Source: a bacterium (Candidatus Gribaldobacteria) CG10_big_fil_rev_8_21_14_0_10_37_21 (GTDB taxonomy: Bacteria > Patescibacteriota > Minisyncoccia > Minisyncoccales > CG1-02-41-26). From it: a stretch of DNA of 12,543 nucleotides. The translations under genes and the position numbers were made by a program. Positions 6,145 to 11,442 of the stretch are shown here, piece by piece; position 1 is the first letter of the stretch, and each line of letters starts with the position of its first letter. Location: positions 1,184-13,726 of the forward strand of contig PFAX01000035.1 of the NCBI GenBank assembly GCA_002773495.1, given 5' to 3'. The notes under the pieces are model-generated. The model had not been told where the DNA came from. It did not search any database and saw only the letters and a list, made by a program, of their open reading frames with translations.

Positions 6145-7056
6145 AATCCACTTTTTAGTTCTAAAAATGCCTAACATTAAAAAAGCACCAACGGCCATAA
6201 TGCCCAAGACAATCCAAAAGCTATGCTCGTGTTTAACTAAAGGCAAGCTTGTATTCATCCCAAATAAAGAAGCGAACAAGGTTAAGGGAAAAACAATCAC
6301 CGAAAAAATAGTTAAAACCTTAATAATCTCGTTTGTCCTGGTGTTTAAAAGCGATTGATTAGAGGTATCTAAGGAGTTTAAGGTCTTCTCGTTGCTCTGG
6401 GCGATATTTTCTATATGATTGTACAAGTTAACTAAGTGCCTGAAATAGGGTTCTGTTTTTTTGTCAAAAATATCTCTTGTCATTTCAGCTAAGTTAGCTA
6501 AGACCAATTTGTGGGGCTCAATAATTTTCTGAAAGCCAATTAAGTCCCTTTGCAATTCAGCTATCTTAATAACTGTTTTAGTATAATCGCTTTTATTGTA
6601 AATAGAATGTTCAATCGTGGTGATTGTATCTTTAATTGTGCTTAATTTCGGAAAAGAAGCAGTTAAAAACTTTCTAACAATATAGTAAGTTAAAAGCCCA
6701 GGGCCATCTTTCATATAGTCCTCTTTTTTATCTTCATATAAATTACACTCATCTAAAACAAACTTCAAAGGCACAATATCTTTATAATGGTTGGTGATAA
6801 TATATTTCTTAGAAACAATAATATCCAATTCTAAAGGCATAGCCGAGTTTGTTTTGGTGTCAAATGAAGGATAGAATAAAACCAAAAATAAATAATTGTC
6901 AAATTTTTCTACTTTTGGAAAATCAACCCTGGGCAAAAGCTGTTTTAAAACCAAAGGATGGAGCTTAAAATCTTTATTTAAAAACTTTAAATCCTCCTCG
7001 GTTGGGGCTTTAATATCTACCCACTTAAAATGCTTATTTTCAATTATTTGAATCAT
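6142..7056 (-). CDS. corA: CorA-family magnesium channel
   Basis: The 304-residue protein is a CorA-type divalent metal ion transporter, a homopentameric channel for Mg2+ (some members Co2+ or Ni2+) in the cytoplasmic membrane. A cytoplasmic alpha/beta domain occupies about 1-130. A long helical stalk (about 135-245) follows, then TM1 (about 246-265) ending in the signature GMN (266-268), an acidic-containing loop (KHEHSF) and TM2 (279-298) with a basic tail (RTKKWI). The residue before GMN is Phe where Tyr is usual. Length is normal. It is transcribed alone, convergent to ftsQ, from an extended -10 promoter about 58 bases upstream. There is no Shine-Dalgarno; the start fits the conserved beginning (IQIIENKHFKWVDI). 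Confidence 0.95.
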   Translation of the reverse strand: MIQIIENKHFKWVDIKAPTEEDLKFLNKDFKLHPLVLKQLLPRVDFPKVEKFDNYLFLVLFYPSFDTKTNSAMPLELDIIVSKKYIITNHYKDIVPLKFVLDECNLYEDKKEDYMKDGPGLLTYYIVRKFLTASFPKLSTIKDTITTIEHSIYNKSDYTKTVIKIAELQRDLIGFQKIIEPHKLVLANLAEMTRDIFDKKTEPYFRHLVNLYNHIENIAQSNEKTLNSLDTSNQSLLNTRTNEIIKVLTIFSVIVFPLTLFASLFGMNTSLPLVKHEHSFWIVLGIMAVGAFLMLGIFRTKKWI

Positions 7057-7113
7057 ATATTATATATTTTATTAAAAATTCTTAGTAAGCAATTTCACAT
7101 CGTTCGTTAATTT

Positions 7114-7122
7114 ATTATAGCA
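7114..7122 (-). promoter_or_regulatory. extended -10 promoter of corA
   Basis: On the minus strand TGCTATAAT gives a consensus -10 (7114-7119) plus an extended TG. The start site would leave a leader of about 50 bases before corA. No consensus -35 lies at 16-18 bases; TTGTAA sits 13 bases upstream, the same layout as the site in the serS leader. Confidence 0.6.
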
Positions 7123-7149
7123 TATCAGACCTTTACAAGCTAACTTTGC

Positions 7150-7158
7150 TGTGGATAA
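7150..7158 (-). other. single DnaA-box match
   Basis: TTATCCACA on the minus strand matches the DnaA box consensus exactly and lies about 30 bases upstream of the corA -10. It is alone here: no cluster, no dnaA gene. A second identical 9-mer occurs by repeat inside the Mur ligase gene (4076-4084), so chance is a real possibility. It does not mark an origin on this evidence. Confidence 0.25.
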
Positions 7159-7210
7159 ATTTTTAACTTAATCTATTTTAACAACCATTAAATAAAAACA
7201 AAAAATCACA

Positions 7211-7240
7211 AAAACTTACAATCGTGAGTTTTTTGTTTTT
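7211..7240. terminator. bidirectional terminator-like hairpin
   Basis: AAAACTTAC (7211-7219) pairs with GTGAGTTTT (7224-7232) through nine pairs, including one G-U, with loop AATC. TTTTGTTTTT follows on the + strand, and a T-rich run follows on the minus strand. No gene feeds into it from the left on the + strand. It may shield corA and the antitoxin from stray transcription, or end a small transcript I cannot identify. Confidence 0.55.
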
Positions 7241-7274
7241 AACCCCCATAGACACTCCATGACTTACCCCTTAC

Positions 7275-7344
7275 TGTTATTCTGAGCATTCCCCCACATG
7301 TCATTCTAAACAACGGCCTGTCATTCTGAGCGAAGCGAAGAATC
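7275..7344. repeat. TGTCATTCTGAGC repeats
   Basis: Three related copies occur: TGTTATTCTGAGC (7275), TGTCATTCT (7299) and the longest at 7319-7344, which continues as GAAGCGAAGAATC. I recognise this last form as a dispersed intergenic repeat common in many unrelated environmental bacterial genomes. Its origin is unclear to me. Confidence 0.6.
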
Positions 7345-7367
7345 CCTTGCCTTGAAAAAAACTGTTC

Positions 7368-7388
7368 TGTCGGTATCAGATACCGACA
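7368..7388. repeat. perfect 9-bp hairpin TGTCGGTAT/ATACCGACA
   Basis: TGTCGGTAT and ATACCGACA are exact complements around the loop CAG. Its GC content is above that of its surroundings, and no U-tract directly follows on either strand. It resembles REP-like palindromes mobilised by Y1 (RAYT) transposases, but no transposase lies in the window, so this is inference. Confidence 0.55.
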
Positions 7389-7425
7389 ACATATTTTTAT
7401 AAAATAAAATTTAATTAGCACCACC

Positions 7426-7455
7426 TTGACAAGTCGTATGGATATCGTGTATACT
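7426..7455 (+). promoter_or_regulatory. promoter of the antitoxin-toxin pair
   Basis: TTGACA (7426-7431) and TATACT (7450-7455) are separated by 18 bases. Transcription would start near 7462, leaving about 29 bases before the ATG at 7491. The spacer has a GATATC core flanked by GTAT and ATAC arms (7436-7454), a possible operator for the ribbon-helix-helix antitoxin. Confidence 0.65.
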
Positions 7456-7490
7456 TTAGGTAAGTGAACAAAATTAAAATTACAAAAAAT

Positions 7491-7766
7491 ATGGAGGCAG
7501 TTATAAATATAAAAACTAAAAGTGATTTAAAAACAAAAGCACAAGAATTAGCCACTGAATTAGGCCTTTCTTTAAGTGCTGTTTTAAACGGCTATTTAAG
7601 GCAATTTGTGCGAAATAAAGCTGTTAATTTTAGCTTAGCCCCCCAGATGGCCCCTGCCTTAGAAGAAGAATTAAAAAGCATTGAGTATGATATTGAAAGA
7701 AATAAAAATATCTCAAGAGCTATGACAAGCAAAAAGGAACTAAGGGCTTATTTGTCTAATTTATGA
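7491..7766 (+). CDS. RelB/DinJ-family antitoxin
   Basis: The 91-residue protein has an N-terminal ribbon-helix-helix DNA-binding domain: strand VINIKTKSD, then helices LKTKAQELATELG and LSLSAVLNGYLRQFVRNK. The C-terminal half is charged and helical (about 55-91), the usual toxin-binding tail. RelB/DinJ antitoxins repress their own promoter as dimers and neutralise a RelE/YafQ mRNA interferase. I chose ATG 7491 over the in-frame GTG at 7464. The GTG would lie right at the predicted transcription start, and the family begins shortly before the VNI/INI strand. The stop overlaps the toxin start as ATGA. The antitoxin frame is intact while its partner is broken. Confidence 0.85.
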   Translation: MEAVINIKTKSDLKTKAQELATELGLSLSAVLNGYLRQFVRNKAVNFSLAPQMAPALEEELKSIEYDIERNKNISRAMTSKKELRAYLSNL

Positions 7767-8023
7767 AAATTAGTTTTCATAAAAACTTTAATAAATATTT
7801 TCATAAGCTATCTACCAAGGAAAAAGAAAAAACAAAAGGGCACTTAGCGTTCTTTTCATAATATCCCTTTAATCCATTGCTCAATAACCACCCCTTAAGA
7901 GGTAATTACGTTGACTATAGGAGCATCAATATAACAGGCGACTTACGAGCCGTTTTTAAACTTATAAACGAAAACGAAGCTATTTTCGTAAGAGTTGGCA
8001 CCCACAGCGAACTATACAGCTAA
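7763..8023 (+). pseudogene. YafQ/RelE-type toxin broken by one nonsense codon
   Basis: Reading from the ATG that overlaps the antitoxin stop gives MKISFHKNFNKYFHKLSTKE and so on. A TAA follows at codon 33 (7859-7861), and then the same frame stays open to TAA at 8021. The downstream part reads NPLLNNHPLRGNY, YRSINITGDLRAVFK and VRVGTHSELYS, the conserved C-terminal half of YafQ-type endoribonucleases including the probable catalytic His81. The total of 86 codons is normal for the family. Apart from this one stop there is no frameshift. A CAA to TAA change would explain it. The gene is therefore a recent-looking null allele, unless this is a sequencing or assembly error. Confidence 0.85.
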
Positions 8024-8093
8024 TGATAATTTCTCTCTTTTCCCTGACGGGTTTCCTAAGTCTTAATTATTAACAAAGTATTAACCAAGCAGA

Positions 8094-8120
8094 GGAGAAC
8101 TATTTCTCCCCTTATTTTTT
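8094..8120 (+). terminator. intrinsic terminator after the toxin pseudogene
   Basis: GGAGAA (8094-8099) pairs with TTCTCC (8104-8109) around loop CTAT. CCTTATTTTTT follows. It would end the antitoxin-toxin transcript and separates it from the HNH promoter. Confidence 0.7.
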
Positions 8121-8138
8121 AAAAAACAATTAGCACAC

Positions 8139-8166
8139 TTGACAGGTTTTGCTAATTTGCTATAAT
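8139..8166 (+). promoter_or_regulatory. consensus promoter of the HNH gene
   Basis: TTGACA (8139-8144), a 16-base spacer and TATAAT (8161-8166), with TG one base before the -10. Both boxes match the sigma70 consensus exactly. It is the strongest promoter I see in the window. The start codon at 8190 would have a leader of only about 17 bases without a Shine-Dalgarno. Confidence 0.85.
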
Positions 8167-8189
8167 ACAAATACACAATACATATATCT

Positions 8190-8660
8190 ATGAAAGTTGA
8201 ATTAAAACTTTATCAAGATGAAGAGTGGTTAAGGCAAATGCTTGACGAGCAAGACAAACTTTTAAGCGAAATTGCTGACCTGTGCGAGGTAAGCTTAAGC
8301 ACGGTTTCTCGGTGGGCGGCTCGATTTGAAATAAGAAAGATAAGAACTTACTCAGGGGACAGGTCTGGCCCAAACAACCCTTTCTGGAAAGGGGGCAGAT
8401 ACCAAGATAAAACTTCGGGCTATATTTTAGTCCATAACCCAGAACACCCAGCAAGCAACACTAACGGCTATGTTTTAGAGCACAGATTAGTTATGGAAGA
8501 GAAGCTAGGTCGGCTTTTAAAACCCAACGAAATAGTGTATCATAAAAATAGTAAAAAGAATGATAACCACCCTAAAAATCTAATTTTAGCTCTAGTAGGG
8601 GAGCCAATTGGCCAAGAAATTAAATGCCCTTTTTGCCAAGAAAAGTTCAAGGCAACCTAA
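8190..8660 (+). CDS. HNH endonuclease-like protein with N-terminal HTH
   Basis: The 156-residue protein has a helix-turn-helix at about 24-45 (LLSEIADLCEVSLSTVSRW). NPFWKGGR (63-70) comes next, a stretch that commonly precedes HNH domains in phage and homing-type nucleases. The domain itself follows: GYVLEHRLVMEEKLGR (93-108) and EIVYHKNSKKNDNHPKNLIL (114-133). His118 is retained, but the usual HH is YH and the usual NGD/DGN turn is NSK. A single CPFC pair (146-149) lies near the C-terminus, too few cysteines for a complete zinc site. HTH plus HNH suggests a site-specific DNA-cleaving selfish gene or phage relic. Activity is uncertain. It stands alone under its own strong promoter, next to a decayed toxin. 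Confidence 0.85.
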   Translation: MKVELKLYQDEEWLRQMLDEQDKLLSEIADLCEVSLSTVSRWAARFEIRKIRTYSGDRSGPNNPFWKGGRYQDKTSGYILVHNPEHPASNTNGYVLEHRLVMEEKLGRLLKPNEIVYHKNSKKNDNHPKNLILALVGEPIGQEIKCPFCQEKFKAT

Positions 8661-8770
8661 ATCTAAATGACAAAATCTAAAATGACAAATCAATGACAAA
8701 ATCCCAAGCTCAAAAGCTATTTTGCATTTGAATTTGAAACTTGATTTCACATTTAAACTTTGACATTTGG
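8657..8770. repeat. inverted heptamer arrays between the HNH gene and grpE
   Basis: Starting at the HNH stop codon, degenerate 7-base units run rightward: CTAAATG, ACAAAAT, CTAAAAT, GACAAAT. After a centre at about 8707-8720, units of opposite sense run on to grpE: GCATTTG, AATTTGA, TTTCACA, TTTGACA, TTTGGCA. The arms are imperfectly complementary, so transcripts can form a long hairpin. One right-arm unit mimics a -35 box (TTGACA at 8760). Confidence 0.7.
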
Positions 8771-8784
8771 CATTACTTCATTAT

Positions 8785-9336
8785 ATGGATAATCAAAATA
8801 AACTTAAAAATAAAAACAATTGGAAAAAAGAAAATGCCCCTAAAAAAATAGAAACTGAAGTTTCTTCTTCAAAAGAAAGTCAAAAAGAAAGCAACCCAAT
8901 AAATGAGTGCCAAGAATATCTTAATGGATGGAAAAGATGTTTAGCTGATTTTGAAAACTACAAAAAAGAAGAGACAGGCAGAATAACGAAAACAAGGTGG
9001 TATAACAAGGCCGAAGTTTGTTTAGAGGTTATTAAGGTCTTAGATAACTTCCAAAGAATGAACGTTTGCCTGCCCCAAGAGCTTCACGAAAACGAATGGG
9101 TTAAAGGCGTTTTAATGGTAGAAAACCAACTTATTTCGGCCTTAAAAGAAATTGGTTTAGAAGAAATAAAAGCCCAAGGTAAAAAGTTTAACCCCGAGTT
9201 TCACGAAGCCCTTGAGATAGCCGAAGTGACAGGGGCAGAGGCAGGGGAGTCAGAAATAATTATTGAAGTTTTAGAAAAAGGTTGGCTTTTGGACAACAAG
9301 GTCTTAAAACCAAGTAAAGTAAAAATAAGTGGTTAA
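8785..9336 (+). CDS. grpE: GrpE nucleotide exchange factor
   Basis: The 183-residue protein is GrpE, which releases ADP from DnaK. A charged, low-complexity N-terminus (1-40) precedes the long dimerisation helix with CLADFENYKKEE (52-63). The beta-domain carries the family signature: VKGVLMVENQLISALKEIGLEEI (106-128), GKKFNPEFHEAL (132-143) and VLEKGWLLDNKVLKPSKVKIS (162-182). ATG 8785 is chosen. An upstream TTG (8767) would begin inside the repeat array, and no Shine-Dalgarno supports either. It heads the chaperone operon with dnaK 151 bases downstream. The last codons and stop are part of an octamer array. Confidence 0.95.
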   Translation: MDNQNKLKNKNNWKKENAPKKIETEVSSSKESQKESNPINECQEYLNGWKRCLADFENYKKEETGRITKTRWYNKAEVCLEVIKVLDNFQRMNVCLPQELHENEWVKGVLMVENQLISALKEIGLEEIKAQGKKFNPEFHEALEIAEVTGAEAGESEIIIEVLEKGWLLDNKVLKPSKVKISG

Positions 9337-9364
9337 GCGAACAAGTGAAAAAGTGAGCAAGGGC
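9325..9364 (+). repeat. octamer array over the grpE stop codon
   Basis: Units ATAAGTGG, TTAAGCGA, ACAAGTGA, AAAAGTGA and GCAAGGGC follow with an 8-base period, consensus NNAAGTGA. The first two contain the last grpE codons and its TAA. Further right, TTTTCAACTTGTCTATTTCGC (about 9400-9420) is roughly complementary to the start of the array, so an imperfect hairpin is possible. Confidence 0.7.
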
Positions 9365-9430
9365 AAACATTAAAAAAATCTTTTAAAAAATAAAAATATT
9401 TTCAACTTGTCTATTTCGCAATCCATTTTT

Positions 9431-9487
9431 TTTGAAAATTAATTCATTGAAAATTGATTGAAAATTGAAAATTGAAAATTGAAAATT
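9431..9487 (+). repeat. 7-base TTGAAAA array before dnaK
   Basis: TTGAAAA recurs with mostly a 7-base period and ends directly at the dnaK ATG, so the ribosome binding region consists entirely of repeat. The four copies nearest the gene are exact. Copy number here could vary by slippage. Confidence 0.75.
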
Positions 9488-11398
9488 ATGATCAAAATAT
9501 TAGGTATTGATTTAGGCACAACTAATTCAGCGATGGCTGTTGTTGAGGGGGGTAAGGCCAAAATCATTGAAAACAAAGAAGGTCAAAGAACAACCCCTTC
9601 TATTATCTCGATTAACAAATCAGGTGAACGTTTAGTTGGGGTATTGGCCAAAAGGCAAGCTATTACCAACCCAGCTAACACTATTTTTTCGGTTAAGCGA
9701 TTAATTGGTCGCAAATTTTCTGACAAAGAGGTGCAAAAAGATAAAACCCTCTTGCCTTATGAAATAAGGGAAAAGGCCTCTGATGGTTCAGTTGAAGTTA
9801 AAATGGGCGAAAAATGGTACTCAAGCCAAGAAATCTCTTCAATGATCTTGCAAAAATTAAAACAAGACGCCCAAGAGCAATTAGGCGAAACAATTGACGA
9901 AGCCATAATTACTTGCCCGGCTTACTTTGACGACTCGCAAAGAAAAGCCACCAAAGTAGCTGGCGAGATTGCTGGGCTTAAGGTTTCAAGGGTAATTAAC
10001 GAACCAACAGCCGCCGCCTTGGCTTATGGCTTAGATAAAAAGAAAAACCAACAAATCGTAGTTTATGATTTTGGTGGGGGCACTTTTGATATTTCTGTTT
10101 TAGATGTGTCAGAGGACACAGTTGAAGTTAAAGGCACCGGGGGTGATACCCATTTAGGGGGTGATGATTTTGACCAAAAGGTAATGGACTGGGTGGTAGG
10201 GGAGTTTAAAAAAGAGCAGGGGATTGATTTATCAAAAGACACTTTGGCCTTACAAAGAATAAAAGAAGCAGCTGAAAAAGCGAAAATTGAATTGTCAACT
10301 AGCCAAGAAACCGAAATTAACTTGCCCTTTATAACTTCAGGCAGTGAAGGCCCCAAACACTTACTCTTGAAATTATCTCGTTCAAAATTAGAAGAAATGG
10401 TAGAAAATTACATCGAAAAATCAATTAACCTTGTTAAGCAAACTTTAAAATCAGCTAAAATGGAAACCAAAGATATTGAAGAAATTGTTTTAGTTGGTGG
10501 GCAAACCAGAATGCCCCGCATTCAAGAGGAAATAAAAAAAATGTTTGGCAAAGAGCCCAACAAGTCAATTAACCCAGATGAGGTTGTCGCCATCGGTGCT
10601 GCCATTCAGGGGGGTATTTTACAAGGTGATGTTAAGGATGTTTTACTCCTTGATGTCGCTCCCTTAAGCTTAGGCATTGAAACCTTAGGTGGGGTTAACA
10701 CTATCTTGATTGAAAAAAATACAACTATTCCAACCCAAAAAACCCAGGTCTTTTCAACAGCTGTAGACAACCAGCCCTCGGTTGAAATTAAGGTTTTACA
10801 AGGTGAACGAGCCATGGCTAACGACAATAGGGTCTTGGGCAGATTTATCTTAGATGGCTTACCACCTTCTCAAAGGGGCGTGCCTCAAATTGAGGTTAGC
10901 TTTGACATAAACGCCAATGGTATTTTGGAAGTATCAGCTAAAGATAAGGCCACCAACAAGAGCCAATCAATAAAAATTGAAGGGAGCTCTGGTTTATCTA
11001 AAGAAGAAATTGAAAAAATGAAAGAAGACGCAAAGCAGCATCAAGAAGATGACAAAAAGAAAAAGGACTTAATTGAACAAAAAAATATCGCCGAGGGCCT
11101 AATCTTTCAAACAGAAAAAACTTTAAAAGAAGCAGGCGATAAAATTGATAAAGAAAAAATAAAAGAAGTAGAGGATAAGCTAAATGATTTGAAAAAAGTT
11201 AAAGATAGTGATAAGATAGAAGAAGTCAAGCAGGGGATTGAGGGCTTAAATACGGCTGTCCAAAAGGTTTCCCAAGAGTTGTATCAAGCAGCCCAAGCCA
11301 GCCAACAAAAGAAAGATGGAACAGAAGGGTCGAAAGAAGAGCCAAAAAAAGACGAGAAGCCCGAAGAAGGCGAATACCACGAGAAATCTAATTCTTAA
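9488..11398 (+). CDS. dnaK: chaperone DnaK (Hsp70)
   Basis: The 636-residue protein is Hsp70, the ATP-dependent folding chaperone. In the ATPase domain I see GIDLGTTNSA (6-15), catalytic Lys70, VYDFGGGTFDIS (192-203) with Thr199 and Asp201, and VLVGGQTRMP (335-344). The linker DVLLLDV (384-390) leads into the substrate-binding domain (APLSLGIETLGG). The lid helices are followed by a Lys/Glu-rich tail ending EEGEYHEKSNS, without the EEVD-like motif of cytosolic eukaryotic Hsp70. Residues about 78-105 include the insert present in diderm-type DnaK and missing from classical Gram-positive DnaK. ATG 9488 is chosen because the family begins MxKxxGIDLGTT; an upstream TTG (9479) is inside a repeat. 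It lies between grpE and dnaJ. Confidence 0.98.
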   Translation: MIKILGIDLGTTNSAMAVVEGGKAKIIENKEGQRTTPSIISINKSGERLVGVLAKRQAITNPANTIFSVKRLIGRKFSDKEVQKDKTLLPYEIREKASDGSVEVKMGEKWYSSQEISSMILQKLKQDAQEQLGETIDEAIITCPAYFDDSQRKATKVAGEIAGLKVSRVINEPTAAALAYGLDKKKNQQIVVYDFGGGTFDISVLDVSEDTVEVKGTGGDTHLGGDDFDQKVMDWVVGEFKKEQGIDLSKDTLALQRIKEAAEKAKIELSTSQETEINLPFITSGSEGPKHLLLKLSRSKLEEMVENYIEKSINLVKQTLKSAKMETKDIEEIVLVGGQTRMPRIQEEIKKMFGKEPNKSINPDEVVAIGAAIQGGILQGDVKDVLLLDVAPLSLGIETLGGVNTILIEKNTTIPTQKTQVFSTAVDNQPSVEIKVLQGERAMANDNRVLGRFILDGLPPSQRGVPQIEVSFDINANGILEVSAKDKATNKSQSIKIEGSSGLSKEEIEKMKEDAKQHQEDDKKKKDLIEQKNIAEGLIFQTEKTLKEAGDKIDKEKIKEVEDKLNDLKKVKDSDKIEEVKQGIEGLNTAVQKVSQELYQAAQASQQKKDGTEGSKEEPKKDEKPEEGEYHEKSNS

Positions 11399-11417
11399 AA
11401 ATTGAGAATTAAAAATT
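11389..11417 (+). repeat. AT-rich heptamer array over the dnaK stop codon
   Basis: Units AATTCTT, AAAAATT, GAGAATT and AAAAATT repeat with a 7-base period, starting in the last dnaK codons and including its TAA. Confidence 0.55.
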
Positions 11418-11438
11418 ATTTTTTACTTTGTAAAAAAT
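11418..11438 (+). promoter_or_regulatory. AT-rich hairpin just before dnaJ
   Basis: ATTTTTTAC (11418-11426) is an exact complement of GTAAAAAAT (11430-11438) around loop TTT. It ends four bases before the dnaJ start codon. A weak A/U stem here would cover the ribosome landing site in RNA and could melt on warming. That function is inference only. Confidence 0.45.
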
Positions 11439-11442
11439 CAAT

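Larger units (their letters stand above)
7057..7425. other. intergenic stretch without a gene
   Basis: No credible gene is seen in this stretch of about 370 bases. From left to right it holds the corA leader and promoter, one DnaA-box match, a bidirectional terminator-like hairpin, three copies of a TGTCATTCTGAGC repeat and a perfect 9-base-pair hairpin. The minus-strand open frame over the repeats reads as translated repeat (LRFAQNDRP) and has no start signal. Confidence 0.7.

Noticed and set aside
7239..7424. 61-codon minus-strand open frame
   Set aside because: It is translated intergenic repeat and hairpin sequence (ILRFAQNDRP), with no ribosome binding site and no family resemblance.
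8657..8770. CRISPR array
   Set aside because: The units are 7 bases long and degenerate, with no unique spacers and no cas genes.
8767..8784. Upstream TTG start for grpE
   Set aside because: It lies within the repeat array and adds residues (MALLHY) not expected for GrpE. The ATG at 8785 is simpler.
8760..8787. TTGACA-N16-TATATG looks like a promoter for grpE
   Set aside because: The -10 overlaps the grpE start codon, so transcription would start inside the gene. The TTGACA is one unit of the heptamer array.
9479..9487. Upstream TTG start for dnaK
   Set aside because: It is part of the TTGAAAA repeat. DnaK proteins start just before the GIDLGTT motif, matching ATG 9488.
9337..9487. CIRCE or other heat-shock operator before dnaK
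   Set aside because: No TTAGCACTC-type inverted repeat is present here or before grpE.
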